A stretch of DNA of 64,000 nucleotides from Bacteroidia bacterium (GTDB taxonomy: Bacteria > Bacteroidota > Bacteroidia > Flavobacteriales > Flavobacteriaceae), in assembly GCA_030432635.1 (NCBI GenBank), contig JAUIMB010000007.1, positions 62,001-126,000 of the forward strand. Direction: 5' to 3'. A program made the position numbers and the translations under genes. Under the pieces are notes generated by a model, which saw nothing but the letters and a program-made list of their open reading frames with translations, did not search any database and was not told the origin of the DNA. Each line of letters opens with the position of its first letter. Position 1 is the first letter of the stretch. Shown here in pieces: positions 17,227 through 26,208 of the stretch.

Positions 17227-17360
17227 TGCGTTAAGGATGGAGCTATTTGTTTGAGCTCTTTAGGTTTTACACTTCAACATGGAATTTCATGTAAAAACCT
17301 AAAAGCGAGTAGCGAGAGCCTGACCAACCAAAGTTTTGACGACGGTTGGTAACGCCCAAA
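17227..17360 (-). repeat. Structured intergenic repeat, copy B
   Basis: Read on the minus strand it begins TTTGGGCGTTACC, has a short hairpin (AACC...GGTT), then GGTCAGGCT, a longer hairpin (AGGTTTTTACA...TGTAAAACCT) and ends ATCCTTAACGCA. The GCGTTA and TAACGC ends can pair, giving a multibranch fold. The conserved segments match copy A at 33292-33390; the hairpins differ in sequence and length. It lies between convergent genes. Confidence 0.75.
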
Positions 17361-17383
17361 TGGTAATACGCAATGGTCAAAAT

Positions 17384-17998
17384 TTAAAATAACCCGTTAA
17401 TTTGAGCGTCAATTCTATTGATGATATCACCAAGGTCTTCAGGATTGGCTACAAAATCGAGGTTGTCTACATCTATAATTAGGAGATTGCCCTTGTCATA
17501 ACCGTGAATCCAAGCTTCGTAACGCTCGTTAAGCCGACTTAGGTAATCGATGCTGATTGAGTTTTCATAATCGCGACCACGTTTGTGGATTTGAGCCACT
17601 AGGTTTTGGATGGAACTGCGTAAATAGATCAATAAATCTGGACCTTCGACGAAGCTTTCCATCAAGTCGAACAAGGATCGGTAATTCTCGAAATCACGGT
17701 TGGTCATCAAACCCATAGCATGAAGGTTTGGCGCAAAAATATGGGCATCTTCATAAATGGTTCGGTCTTGTATGATGTCTTTTCCGCTTTTTCGAATTTG
17801 GGTCACTTGACGGAATCGACTGTTCAAAAAGTAGACCTGAAGGTTAAAGCTCCAACGTTCCATTTGGTTATAGAAATCATCGAGATATGGATTGTCGACC
17901 ACGTCTTCAAGTTGAGGTTCCCATTTGTAGTGTTTTGCCAGTAATTTTGTTAGTGTCGTTTTCCCTGCTCCAATATTTCCTGCAACTGCAACGTGCAT
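17384..17998 (-). CDS. Deoxynucleoside kinase (dNK family)
   Basis: Phosphorylates deoxynucleosides for salvage. The P-loop AGNIGAGKTTLTKLLAKHY is at residues 6-24, and DRTIYEDAHIFA holds the DR(S/T) motif that binds the nucleoside and phosphates. LLIYLRSSIQ and IQKRGRDYE-like segments (here IHKRGRDYENSI) match the LID region. Length (204) is normal. Whether it prefers dA, dC or dG is not readable. It starts 3 bp after the stop of the upstream gene, so they form an operon. Confidence 0.9.
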   Translation of the reverse strand: MHVAVAGNIGAGKTTLTKLLAKHYKWEPQLEDVVDNPYLDDFYNQMERWSFNLQVYFLNSRFRQVTQIRKSGKDIIQDRTIYEDAHIFAPNLHAMGLMTNRDFENYRSLFDLMESFVEGPDLLIYLRSSIQNLVAQIHKRGRDYENSISIDYLSRLNERYEAWIHGYDKGNLLIIDVDNLDFVANPEDLGDIINRIDAQINGLF

Positions 17999-18000
17999 AT

Positions 18001-18783
18001 CTATTCGATTTTTAGTTGGTATGTATAGCGTTTTTTAGAGTCGTAAATATACAAGGTTTCATTGGTCAATAAAAACTGATTTATTAACAATTTTGGCGTT
18101 TTTAACCCGAGTATTTCTGTGCTTTTTTTGGGTTTGTAATACAAATTTTCACCACTTTTTAATACGAGATTTTCATTGTGGACAGCAAAGGACGTGTAGC
18201 CTTTGTTTTCGAATTTTGCGATAAGACTACCGAAATAGGTGTATTGGTATAAAAAATTCTCGGTTAGCAGCCAGCAATAATTGTAATCGCTTTTTAAATC
18301 CAATACATCAGATTGTACAGGAACTGTTGTAGCTCTTATCTTATGGTTTTTGTAATCGTACAGTTCCAAATGCTGAAGGTCTTGATTAAAAATCCAGAGT
18401 GTATTATCATATCCTGTGGAAATGTGCGACACATTTTTATAGGGTTGCTTTGTGTTGAAATCAATTTTGAAAATTTCGGCCAATCGATTGTCTAGAATGA
18501 TCACTGTATTGAAATCCTGATAAAACATATTGATTTTTAAGGGATTGAAAGCGTTGACTGTTGTAGGGATGCCGAGTTGAACATTACTATAATTAATGGC
18601 AGGTTGGTCTTTTGGTTTTTTATATAGGATTGGTCCTTTGGTATAATACATGGTGTCGAAATTATCGATCGCAACAATCCGATCGACAATGAAGTCCATT
18701 GAGTCTAAGGCAACCGGTTTAATTCTGGTTTGCGCAACCGAAACACTCACGAACAGTAATAAAAAACAACGAAATAGAGCCAT
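18001..18783 (-). CDS. Conserved exported protein, propeller-like
   Basis: A signal peptide is present (residues 1-17, FLLLFVSVSVAQT). The remaining 240 residues show repeating short beta-type segments (TVIILDNRLAEIFKIDF, LWIFNQDLQHLELYDY, YCWLLTENFLYQYTY) like blades of a six-bladed propeller. I do not recognise a named family. It lies immediately upstream of the deoxynucleoside kinase with a 2-bp gap, implying joint expression, though a functional link is not evident. Confidence 0.7.
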   Translation of the reverse strand: MALFRCFLLLFVSVSVAQTRIKPVALDSMDFIVDRIVAIDNFDTMYYTKGPILYKKPKDQPAINYSNVQLGIPTTVNAFNPLKINMFYQDFNTVIILDNRLAEIFKIDFNTKQPYKNVSHISTGYDNTLWIFNQDLQHLELYDYKNHKIRATTVPVQSDVLDLKSDYNYCWLLTENFLYQYTYFGSLIAKFENKGYTSFAVHNENLVLKSGENLYYKPKKSTEILGLKTPKLLINQFLLTNETLYIYDSKKRYTYQLKIE

Positions 18784-18897
18784 GTTACAATTATGGATTT
18801 GAAAAGTACAAAAATTGAACCATTTTCTATGAATGAACGCATCTGGACTTATTTTATTTCCTGAAAAAATGATTGAAGTTTTTGAGTTTGGTTGTAA

Positions 18898-18930
18898 TGA
18901 AAAAGCGCCTTTGTAGAATAAAGGCGCTTT
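18898..18930 (-). terminator. Intrinsic terminator of the minus-strand T9SS gene
   Basis: On the minus strand AAAGCGCCTTT (18930-18920) pairs with AAAGGCGCTTT (18912-18902), with further Ts. Confidence 0.88.
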
Positions 18931-18955
18931 AACGAATTGCTATTAATCAAAATTC

Positions 18956-20545
18956 TTATTCTTTCACGATTTTGAAATTTGTTGAGGTCTTGCCAGAATT
19001 TACCGTAACGATATATAGTCCAGTAGCAAGGTTTGATACATCCAAAGCAAGATCTTGTGCATTGGTTTCTTCGCTAAGAACAGCTTTCCCAAGAATAGTA
19101 TTTATAGTGACCTTGTCAATAGTTTGATTGTATTTAATATGTAATTGATTATTGGTTGGGTTCGGGTAATAACTTAAGTTGGAGGTGTCAAATTCATTTA
19201 CACTAAGTGTCGCATCATAAGCACCAATTCTAAATTTACCAAATTGGTATGCCCAACCCCAAACTCTTATAATAACAGTTTCTCCAGGAGTTTTGTCTAA
19301 AAATGTCATTCCAGCAAAAGCATCCTCAAGCACAACAAATTGATTGTTGCAATAATCGTCTGGGTTAGGAGGTTGACTGTAATAGAAAGGAACCAAGGTT
19401 TCAGTACCACAGGATCCAGTATAGGATTCCATTGCAGTATCGCTAAGATTGGTCTCTGAAGGCTCAGCACGTGTTTCAATTACAAAATTTCCAGATTCAG
19501 GGACAACAACAGTAAACCATACATCTCTACCATAAATACCAAAATCAGGTAGAGTGCCACAACTAGGAAAATTGGAGTTTCCAGGGTTGACCGAAGCAGA
19601 TGTGTTTGTAGCAACAATAAAGCTGTCTTCAAATGTTGCACCAACGGTTAAAGGAATTGGGTTTGTGCAATCATCATTTGAAGGTGCGTCAGGTGACATA
19701 TAGGCACACAGTTCAAAATAGATGGCTTGCGACGAATTTGAAGATGTAACACTTACATAATATGTTTCACCAGCCGATAAATCGGCTAGAACGATATCTT
19801 GACATTGGATTGTTGGAGATGTCGTTGTTTCAGGAAAGGGATTCAAAAACCCAGGAGTTCCACTGTATACACCAATGTATAAGGGAGTTGCACCATTAAC
19901 TAGATCAGCTCTAAATGTGTATTCTCCAGATTCGGTTGGAGTGAAGCTGTACCATACATCAGGGTTTGATGTGCTACATTCGACTTCACTGGTATAGGTT
20001 GCATTAGTTGTATAACCAATTGAGGCATTTTCGCATACTTCAAAAGTAGACTCTAGCAAAACATCGGCAGTTTCTGGTTCGTCATTTGTAGGAGTGTCAG
20101 GAAATGGATAAACGCACAATCGATATTCGGTACTTTCACTTGCACCTCTTGTATTGATATAATAGGTTTGTCCCATGGTTAGTGTAGCACTAAAATATCT
20201 AGTTGCACAACCCGTCATACTTGATAGATTGCCTATAGTACCCGAAAAGACACCAATTCGAACATCAAAAACACTTCCATTCAATGTTTCAATTTCAATC
20301 GAATAGTCTCGTGTCTCTGTTGGTGTAAATGCGTACCAAGAATCTACCCAATTTGCATATTCAGCACCAGGACATACTTCAAATTCAGCAGATTTAGTGA
20401 ATCCGACAAAATTGCCAGTAACTTCATTTTCACAAGTAAAGGATGTAGAAGCCATAATAGGTGTTGCACCATTAGCTTCATCTGTTTGACCACTTACGAT
20501 TTGGGATAAAAAAGCAGCAAAGATTAAGAGTAATTTTTTTGTCAT
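18956..20545 (-). CDS. Secreted T9SS protein with pre-peptidase-C-like repeats
   Basis: A signal peptide (1-19, FLSQIVSGQT) precedes three related beta domains of about 130 residues. Each has a cysteine-containing start (CENEVTG, CENASIG), a WYAFTPTETRDYSIE / WYSFTPTESGEYTF / WFTVVVPESGNFVIE core and YYINTRG / YYVSVTS segments, the pattern of bacterial pre-peptidase C-terminal domains. The end is a type A sorting domain (YYPNPTNNQLHIKY, LATGLYIVTVNSG). No enzyme domain is present, so an adhesive or structural role is likely. It is divergent from 20737 with a GTTAAC operator between. Confidence 0.83.
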   Translation of the reverse strand: MTKKLLLIFAAFLSQIVSGQTDEANGATPIMASTSFTCENEVTGNFVGFTKSAEFEVCPGAEYANWVDSWYAFTPTETRDYSIEIETLNGSVFDVRIGVFSGTIGNLSSMTGCATRYFSATLTMGQTYYINTRGASESTEYRLCVYPFPDTPTNDEPETADVLLESTFEVCENASIGYTTNATYTSEVECSTSNPDVWYSFTPTESGEYTFRADLVNGATPLYIGVYSGTPGFLNPFPETTTSPTIQCQDIVLADLSAGETYYVSVTSSNSSQAIYFELCAYMSPDAPSNDDCTNPIPLTVGATFEDSFIVATNTSASVNPGNSNFPSCGTLPDFGIYGRDVWFTVVVPESGNFVIETRAEPSETNLSDTAMESYTGSCGTETLVPFYYSQPPNPDDYCNNQFVVLEDAFAGMTFLDKTPGETVIIRVWGWAYQFGKFRIGAYDATLSVNEFDTSNLSYYPNPTNNQLHIKYNQTIDKVTINTILGKAVLSEETNAQDLALDVSNLATGLYIVTVNSGKTSTNFKIVKE

Positions 20546-20613
20546 GATTCATAATGTTTTGTTCACTAGCAAAGATGATAAAAAATAGGATTTTGCTTCC
20601 ATGTTTAGTTACC

Positions 20614-20632
20614 GTTAACTTATCGTTAACCG
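20614..20632. promoter_or_regulatory. Candidate response-regulator operator, GTTAAC direct repeat (copy 1)
   Basis: GTTAAC at 20614-20619 and 20625-20630 recur with exact 11-bp spacing in a 19-bp segment that matches 18 of 19 bases at 26161-26179. It lies between divergent T9SS genes, 69 bp from the minus-strand start and just upstream of the plus-strand -33 element. Confidence 0.6.
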
Positions 20633-20640
20633 ACAAATGC

Positions 20641-20671
20641 TTTGTTGAATACGTAATTGTAGATAAGTTTA
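20641..20671 (+). promoter_or_regulatory. Probable promoter of the 20737 gene
   Basis: TTTG (20641-20644), a 19-bp spacer and TAAGTTTA (20664-20671), one base off TAnnTTTG. The GTTAAC operator lies directly upstream, a typical activator position. Confidence 0.5.
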
Positions 20672-20736
20672 CAGTCTGAAAGAATTGCCTGTAGGACAGC
20701 AGGTTAATTCTGAATTAAAACTTAAAGTTCAATACA

Positions 20737-23700
20737 ATGAAAAAACATTACTTATTTCTTGCCCTGACGGTCTTTAGTTTTTGTGTGTTCGCACAAACCG
20801 TAGAGATTAATGACGTTACACTTGGTGGAATAACGACAAGTACATTCCAAGAAACTCCAATCGATCCTGACGACAATTATTCTTATTCGCAAAGCATATA
20901 CTTGCAATCTGAAATAAACCAAGCAGGTACGATTTCTAAGATTACCTTTTATACCGACGGTGTTTTGGAGAACTCTAACGATATTCTCGTATATATGGCA
21001 GAAATACCTAATGATGTGTTTGCCGATAATTCAGACTGGGTAGCATTGGGAAGTTTAACACAGGTGTATGCTGGTACATATACCGTTTATGATAATGAGG
21101 TGTCCATTATTTTAGATACACCTTTTGCATATTCTAATACAGCTAACTTGATTATTGCGGTGGACGAGAATCAAGAAGGAAATGATACCAAGGATTTTAT
21201 TGCGCACAATTTAGGGTTTTCAGAAGCTAACGGTAGAGTGCTTCATTATGGGAATAACTTTACCAATCCTGATCCAGCGTCACCACCTTCAGGTGTGTTG
21301 GATTATTACAGACCTAATATTGAGTTGGACTTTAATGCGATTTCATGTTATCCTCCAAGTGATCCAAATATCACAGCGACTTATGAGACATCTGTTGATG
21401 TGAGTTGGACATCTGACGGATCTAATTGGGATTATGTGGTTCAGCCTGCAGGTGCAGGAAATCCAGATGTAGCAACTCCAGTTGATGTTGCATCTAACAT
21501 GGTCAATGTTCCTGGTTTGACCAATAATACGGCATATGAATTTTATGTAAGAACTGATTGTGATACCGATGGTGTTAGTGATTGGATAGGTCCTATATTT
21601 TTTAGAACCGCTTGTGGTATCGTTGATGATTTTTCTGAAAACTTCGAAAGTATGCCAGATGAATTGGTGACACCATACTGTTGGACAACCATTACAAGCT
21701 CCACTGGAACAGCTCCTATAATTAAAGTGAATACGAGTTCATCACAATCGTATTCTCCTGATAACTATTATGAAATCCAAATGAGTGATGATGATACTGT
21801 AATTTTGGCTTCTCCAGAAAGTACCATTATTGCTGATGGCATGCATCGCGTAGAGTTTGCTGCAAAAGTAAATTCTGGTGAAGACACTGTGCTTAAAGTA
21901 GGACTAATGTCAGACCTAAATGACGAAAACACATTTGTGGAGCTTAACAGTTTCACATTAACTAATTCTTCAGACGATACGAATAATTATTCGCTTTACT
22001 ATGTCAATGTTCCTTTTGATGCTGCGGCAAGCTATTTAGCTTTCAAACCTGAAACAACATCCACTTTCAATAAGATTGTTTATATAGATGATATTGTTGT
22101 GACTACGCAACCCACTTGTTTTGAGGTTTTAAATGTTGAGGCTAGTAACATTTCGGATGTATCTTTCGATTTGGAATTCACGTCAGATATCCAAATACAA
22201 ACCGAATGGGAAATGGTTATTGTGCAAACCGATTTAAACTTTAATCCAGCTTTGGAGACTCCTATAATAACGAGTTCATTATTTAATGCCATTACGGTAG
22301 ATTCTGATGGTGCTCCAATCATACCTAACAGTCCGTATAGAATTTTCGTCAGAGCCAATTGTGATGCTGCTGGGAGTGATGGTTCTGGATATAGTACTTG
22401 GTATGGGCCTTACGATACAAGAACGGCTTGTGCACCATTTACTAGTAATTATACTGAAAATTTTGATGCTTATGCTGATGCAGATTTTCCATTTTGTTGG
22501 AACAAGAATGTAAGTTCAACGGGTTCAGCTTTAGTTGAGGTTAATACATCGGCTTCATTTGCCAATTCTGGAAGCAATGCCATCATCATGAATACTGGTA
22601 ATGATGCCAATGCCAATGTTCTTCTCATTTTACCACAGCATACCATGGCTAATGATGGTGCGCACAGATTAGAGTTTTATGCTAAAAAGAATAATGAAAA
22701 TATAGCAGCAAGCATTATTGTAGGAACCATGAGTGATCCTGCTGATGCCAATACATTTCAAGAAATTACAGAACTTCCAATTACAACAGGTGGTTTTTCA
22801 GGAAGCTTTCTTCAATATTTTGTGAATCTTCCAGCAAGTACAGACGAATATGTAGTGATAAAGCATGGTGCAGGTGTTGGTGCAAGTATTGCATTTTATA
22901 TCGATGATGTTACTATTACAGATCAACCTGCTTGTACAGAAGTGTATAACGTTACAGCTGAAAATGTAACTGCGACTTCTGTTGAAGTGAGCTGGGAATT
23001 TCTTGGAGGCCAAACCAATTGGGAATATGTTGTTCAAACTGCTGGAACTGGTGAGCCTGTTTCAGGTACAGCTACTGCATCCAACACTTTTAATGCCGAT
23101 TTTAATACATTGGAAGCCAATACAGCTTACGAAATTTATGTAAGGGCAGATTGTGATGTTGATGGGACAAGCCCTTGGATAGGACCAGTGAATTTTACAA
23201 CCCTATGTGTTCCCGAGTCTGGTACCTTCAACACAGGATTTGAAGGAAATGACAATAATACAGAAATTGTCCCTTGTTGGTCTAGCTTGATAGATCCATT
23301 ATCGACGAGTCCTTATGTGAGATACAGTACTTCACAGTCTCAAGAAGGTGCTGTGAGTGTAAGAATGTATAGTGGTAATGATGAAACAGCAGGTGTTTAT
23401 TTGATTACGCCAATGTTATCTGATTTTGATAACAGCAAGCAGATGGTTTTCCATGTTTATGACGATAACAATGGTGCTTTGGAAGTTGGAACCATGACAG
23501 ATCCAACAGATGCTTCGACATTTACTTCGTATCAAGTGTTTATGGATGCGGATTTAGCTGATGATGCTTGGGATGAAAAGACCGTTGCCTTTGACAGTTA
23601 TTCGGGAACTGATAACTACATCGCATTTAAGTTCAATGCAGCTTCCACTTTTGATAATCTCTATATCGATAATGTGACCTACGAAGATAATCCTACTTTG

Positions 23701-23946
23701 AGTGTCAACAATGTTGATGTAAATAATGCTGTTGCGATCTTTCCTAATCCTGTCATGAATGAATTGCACATTCGAGGTATGCTGATTGAAGCGGTTCAAA
23801 TTTATAGTGTCAATGGAACACGTATTCTATCCCAAAATTCGAATTCGCAAAAAATAGATGTATCCAACCTATCAAGTGGGATGTACTTTATAAACCTAAA
23901 GGATGTTAATGGAACGACCGTAATAAGGAAGTTTGTTAAACATTAG
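20737..23946 (+). CDS. Large secreted T9SS protein with fibronectin III and choice-of-anchor J-like modules
   Basis: A signal peptide (1-19) and an N-terminal beta domain (about 20-200) are followed by fibronectin type III domains (first about 205-292, with AYEFYVRTDCDTDG; others near 465-560 and 735-820, with AYEIYVRADCDVDG). These alternate with three choice-of-anchor J/MAM-like modules marked by ENFESMPDE, ENFDAYADADFPFCW and FEGNDNNTEIVPCW. A type A sorting domain ends the protein (IFPNPVMNELHIRG, LSSGMYFINL). It is a multimodular surface or secreted protein, perhaps adhesive. No catalytic domain was seen. Confidence 0.85.
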   Translation: MKKHYLFLALTVFSFCVFAQTVEINDVTLGGITTSTFQETPIDPDDNYSYSQSIYLQSEINQAGTISKITFYTDGVLENSNDILVYMAEIPNDVFADNSDWVALGSLTQVYAGTYTVYDNEVSIILDTPFAYSNTANLIIAVDENQEGNDTKDFIAHNLGFSEANGRVLHYGNNFTNPDPASPPSGVLDYYRPNIELDFNAISCYPPSDPNITATYETSVDVSWTSDGSNWDYVVQPAGAGNPDVATPVDVASNMVNVPGLTNNTAYEFYVRTDCDTDGVSDWIGPIFFRTACGIVDDFSENFESMPDELVTPYCWTTITSSTGTAPIIKVNTSSSQSYSPDNYYEIQMSDDDTVILASPESTIIADGMHRVEFAAKVNSGEDTVLKVGLMSDLNDENTFVELNSFTLTNSSDDTNNYSLYYVNVPFDAAASYLAFKPETTSTFNKIVYIDDIVVTTQPTCFEVLNVEASNISDVSFDLEFTSDIQIQTEWEMVIVQTDLNFNPALETPIITSSLFNAITVDSDGAPIIPNSPYRIFVRANCDAAGSDGSGYSTWYGPYDTRTACAPFTSNYTENFDAYADADFPFCWNKNVSSTGSALVEVNTSASFANSGSNAIIMNTGNDANANVLLILPQHTMANDGAHRLEFYAKKNNENIAASIIVGTMSDPADANTFQEITELPITTGGFSGSFLQYFVNLPASTDEYVVIKHGAGVGASIAFYIDDVTITDQPACTEVYNVTAENVTATSVEVSWEFLGGQTNWEYVVQTAGTGEPVSGTATASNTFNADFNTLEANTAYEIYVRADCDVDGTSPWIGPVNFTTLCVPESGTFNTGFEGNDNNTEIVPCWSSLIDPLSTSPYVRYSTSQSQEGAVSVRMYSGNDETAGVYLITPMLSDFDNSKQMVFHVYDDNNGALEVGTMTDPTDASTFTSYQVFMDADLADDAWDEKTVAFDSYSGTDNYIAFKFNAASTFDNLYIDNVTYEDNPTLSVNNVDVNNAVAIFPNPVMNELHIRGMLIEAVQIYSVNGTRILSQNSNSQKIDVSNLSSGMYFINLKDVNGTTVIRKFVKH

Positions 23947-23952
23947 ACCGTT

Positions 23953-23982
23953 TACTTTTTATCATTAAAAAGTAGTTTTTTT
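23953..23982 (+). terminator. Terminator of the 20737 gene
   Basis: TACTTTTT (23953-23960) pairs with AAAAAGTA (23967-23974), followed by a run of seven Ts. Confidence 0.75.
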
Positions 23983-23990
23983 CATAAAAG

Positions 23991-24022
23991 AAAAGCCAGT
24001 AAATATGTTTTGCTGGCTTTTT
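23991..24022. terminator. Second, bidirectional terminator between convergent genes
   Basis: AAAAGCCAG (23991-23999) pairs with CTGGCTTTTT (24013-24022). It is A-rich on one side and T-rich on the other, so it can serve both the plus gene and the minus-strand response regulator. Confidence 0.75.
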
Positions 24023-24028
24023 AGATGT

Positions 24029-24733
24029 CTAGGACGCTTTGATTATAAATTCCAAACCAACACCTCGCACGCTGTTGATACTGATATTTGGGTCTTCTTT
24101 AAGGTGCTTTCTTACTCTGGTGATAAAGACGTCCATGCTTCTGCCTGAAAAAAAATTACTCTGTCCCCAAACTTTTGCAAGTATATCATCTCGAGGAATG
24201 AGCTTGTTCTTATTGCTATATAGGAAATAGATAAGTTGTGCTTCTTTTTCAGTGATTTTTGAACTTTTACCATGTATGGTTAATGTCAGGTTGTTGGTAT
24301 CGAATAGATATTTCCCGATGGCAATAGGTTCTTCTTTTTCAGTCTCTAAGGAAATGGTTTGCTGTTGCTTGGTTCTTTTGATAATGTTGTTGATGCGTAA
24401 AATAAGTTCTTCAACTTCAAAAGGTTTAGAGATGTAATCATCGGCACCAATACTCAATCCTTTAATACGGTCTTCCTTGGTTTTCCTTGCTGTTAGAAAT
24501 AAAAAAGGAGTTTCAGGATTTTTCTTAGAGATCTTTTTAGAGAGTTTAAAGCCATCTAATTTGGGCATCATAACATCGATGATACAAATGTCAAAGCTGT
24601 GCATTTTGAACACCTCTATAGCTTCAATGCCATCTTTGGCCCATATCACTTCAAACTTATTGAGCTCTAGATATTGCTTTAAAGTCGTTCCAAAATCAAT
24701 ATCATCATCGGCTAATAGAATTCTCTTTTCCAT
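24029..24733 (-). CDS. OmpR-family response regulator (pair 1)
   Basis: The receiver domain (1-120) has acidic residues in LLADDDIDFG, phosphoacceptor Asp53 in IIDVMMPKLDGF, and the Thr/Lys switch (FLFLTARKTKED, DYISKPFEVEELI). The C-terminal winged helix (about 140-234) has LTEKEAQLIYFLYSN-like and WGQSNFFSGRSMDVFITRVR segments. Its start overlaps the kinase gene by 29 bp, so the two are translationally coupled. The likely target is the GTTAAC repeat upstream of its own operon. Signal unknown. Confidence 0.92.
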   Translation of the reverse strand: MEKRILLADDDIDFGTTLKQYLELNKFEVIWAKDGIEAIEVFKMHSFDICIIDVMMPKLDGFKLSKKISKKNPETPFLFLTARKTKEDRIKGLSIGADDYISKPFEVEELILRINNIIKRTKQQQTISLETEKEEPIAIGKYLFDTNNLTLTIHGKSSKITEKEAQLIYFLYSNKNKLIPRDDILAKVWGQSNFFSGRSMDVFITRVRKHLKEDPNISINSVRGVGLEFIIKAS

Positions 24734-26111
24734 GCTCTATTGGAATTTTTATATAGAACGTCGAGCCTTCATTGACTTTACTTTCAACGTCTAATATTCC
24801 ATGGTGAGCTTTTATAATTTGGCTACAGTAGTACAAGCCTAAACCTAAACCTTTGTAATTGTGAGTGTTTTTTTCGCTCACACGATAGAATTTATCAAAG
24901 ATAAGTTTTTTATTCTTTTTGGAAATCCCAATTCCGTTGTCAGATATGGCAATGGTATGCTTATCATCGATAAGATTATAGGTTACTTTCAAAACTGTAC
25001 CGTCAAATTTTACGGCATTATTCAAAATATTGATAATAGCTGTACCTAGGTAAAACGTATCGATTTCAGAAGTTACTTTAGTTGGATCAATACTTCTTAG
25101 AAACTGAACATGATTGGGTACTGTCAATGAAAAATCATCACAGAGTTCGTTTATAAATTCTGAAATAACTACAGGCTCAAGGTTCAGTTCTATATCGTTG
25201 TAGCCTAAACTGGTATCTACGACCTGGTCTATCAAGTTTTGAAGTCGCTTATTTTGTCTGTTTATTGTTTCGATAGACTCTTGGGAAATGTCGGTATTGT
25301 CTTTTGCAAACTTGTTGGTCAAGGTTTTTGTTGCGATGGATAAGGTTGCTAAAGGTGTTTTTAGCTCATGTGTAATATTATTGATGAAATCGGTTTTGAT
25401 TTCAGATATGCGCTTGAGCTTTAGCAGATTTCTAATGGAATATGCGACTAAAGTAATGGTAAATACAAACAAAAGGAATGCAATAAAAAACAGAAGAAGT
25501 AATTGTTTGAATATGATTTTGTCCCAATCGATGATCTTCATGTAAATACTCGAACTAAATTTTATGACGATCGATTCTGTATCACCATTTTCGTATACAA
25601 CAGGTTGGTCAAAAGTCCAATTCCAACCATTAATCTGAAGACCTGTTTCGGTTATGAAGTTCTCTCCAAGTAAAAAAATTGGAGTATTAGCTCGTTTGTC
25701 CAATATAACTTCAGGATGCCCTTTACTATCTATCAATACAATGGATGACGCAAATTTCTTATACAGTACATTTTCGTTTAAACCTACTTGTTTTGCCGCT
25801 TCATTAAAATATTGTTTAAACTCAGTGTTTTTCAGCTGAGCACTATCAGATAGCACTTGCAAGAGTTCTTCTTTTGAAATGAGTCCGTTTTTATAATCAG
25901 GAATTTTTCTTGCAAAGGCATTTCTAAAGTCCCAAGATAATGAGTCGATATGAGGTTGGTTGACAATAGACCCAATTTTGGTTCTCGACTCTACTGCAAA
26001 TTCCTTTTTTCTTAAATCATAGGTGTTAAAGGTTAAATACCCTTGCATGGTCGTTAACGCGATTAGGGCAACAATGGCTCCTGCAATCAAAAATCTGGAC
26101 TTAATTTGCAT
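24705..26111 (-). CDS. Membrane sensor histidine kinase (pair 1)
   Basis: The first membrane helix (about 8-25) and second (about 203-228) flank a periplasmic sensor region of about 175 residues with no recognised fold. The cytoplasmic part has the HisKA H-box FINNITHELKTPLATLSIA (phosphorylated His near residue 248), N-box NILNNAVKFDG, and G-boxes ISDNGIGISKKN and GLGLGLYYCSQI. No HAMP is obvious. It partners the response regulator that overlaps its 3' end, and is a paralogue of the kinase at 26882-28414. Confidence 0.92.
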   Translation of the reverse strand: MQIKSRFLIAGAIVALIALTTMQGYLTFNTYDLRKKEFAVESRTKIGSIVNQPHIDSLSWDFRNAFARKIPDYKNGLISKEELLQVLSDSAQLKNTEFKQYFNEAAKQVGLNENVLYKKFASSIVLIDSKGHPEVILDKRANTPIFLLGENFITETGLQINGWNWTFDQPVVYENGDTESIVIKFSSSIYMKIIDWDKIIFKQLLLLFFIAFLLFVFTITLVAYSIRNLLKLKRISEIKTDFINNITHELKTPLATLSIATKTLTNKFAKDNTDISQESIETINRQNKRLQNLIDQVVDTSLGYNDIELNLEPVVISEFINELCDDFSLTVPNHVQFLRSIDPTKVTSEIDTFYLGTAIINILNNAVKFDGTVLKVTYNLIDDKHTIAISDNGIGISKKNKKLIFDKFYRVSEKNTHNYKGLGLGLYYCSQIIKAHHGILDVESKVNEGSTFYIKIPIEHGKENSISR

Positions 26112-26160
26112 AACGTTAAATTACAATAAATGTAATTGAGCAGTTGGTTTTTTGTATGCT

Positions 26161-26179
26161 GTTAACTTATTGTTAACCG
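26161..26179. promoter_or_regulatory. Candidate response-regulator operator, GTTAAC direct repeat (copy 2)
   Basis: GTTAAC at 26161-26166 and 26172-26177 with 11-bp spacing, 50 bp upstream of the pair 1 kinase start (minus strand). The 19-bp segment differs by one base from 20614-20632. It suggests autoregulation by pair 1 and a shared regulon. Confidence 0.6.
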
Positions 26180-26208
26180 TAAACAGATTCAAAAATAAGG
26201 AAATCAAA

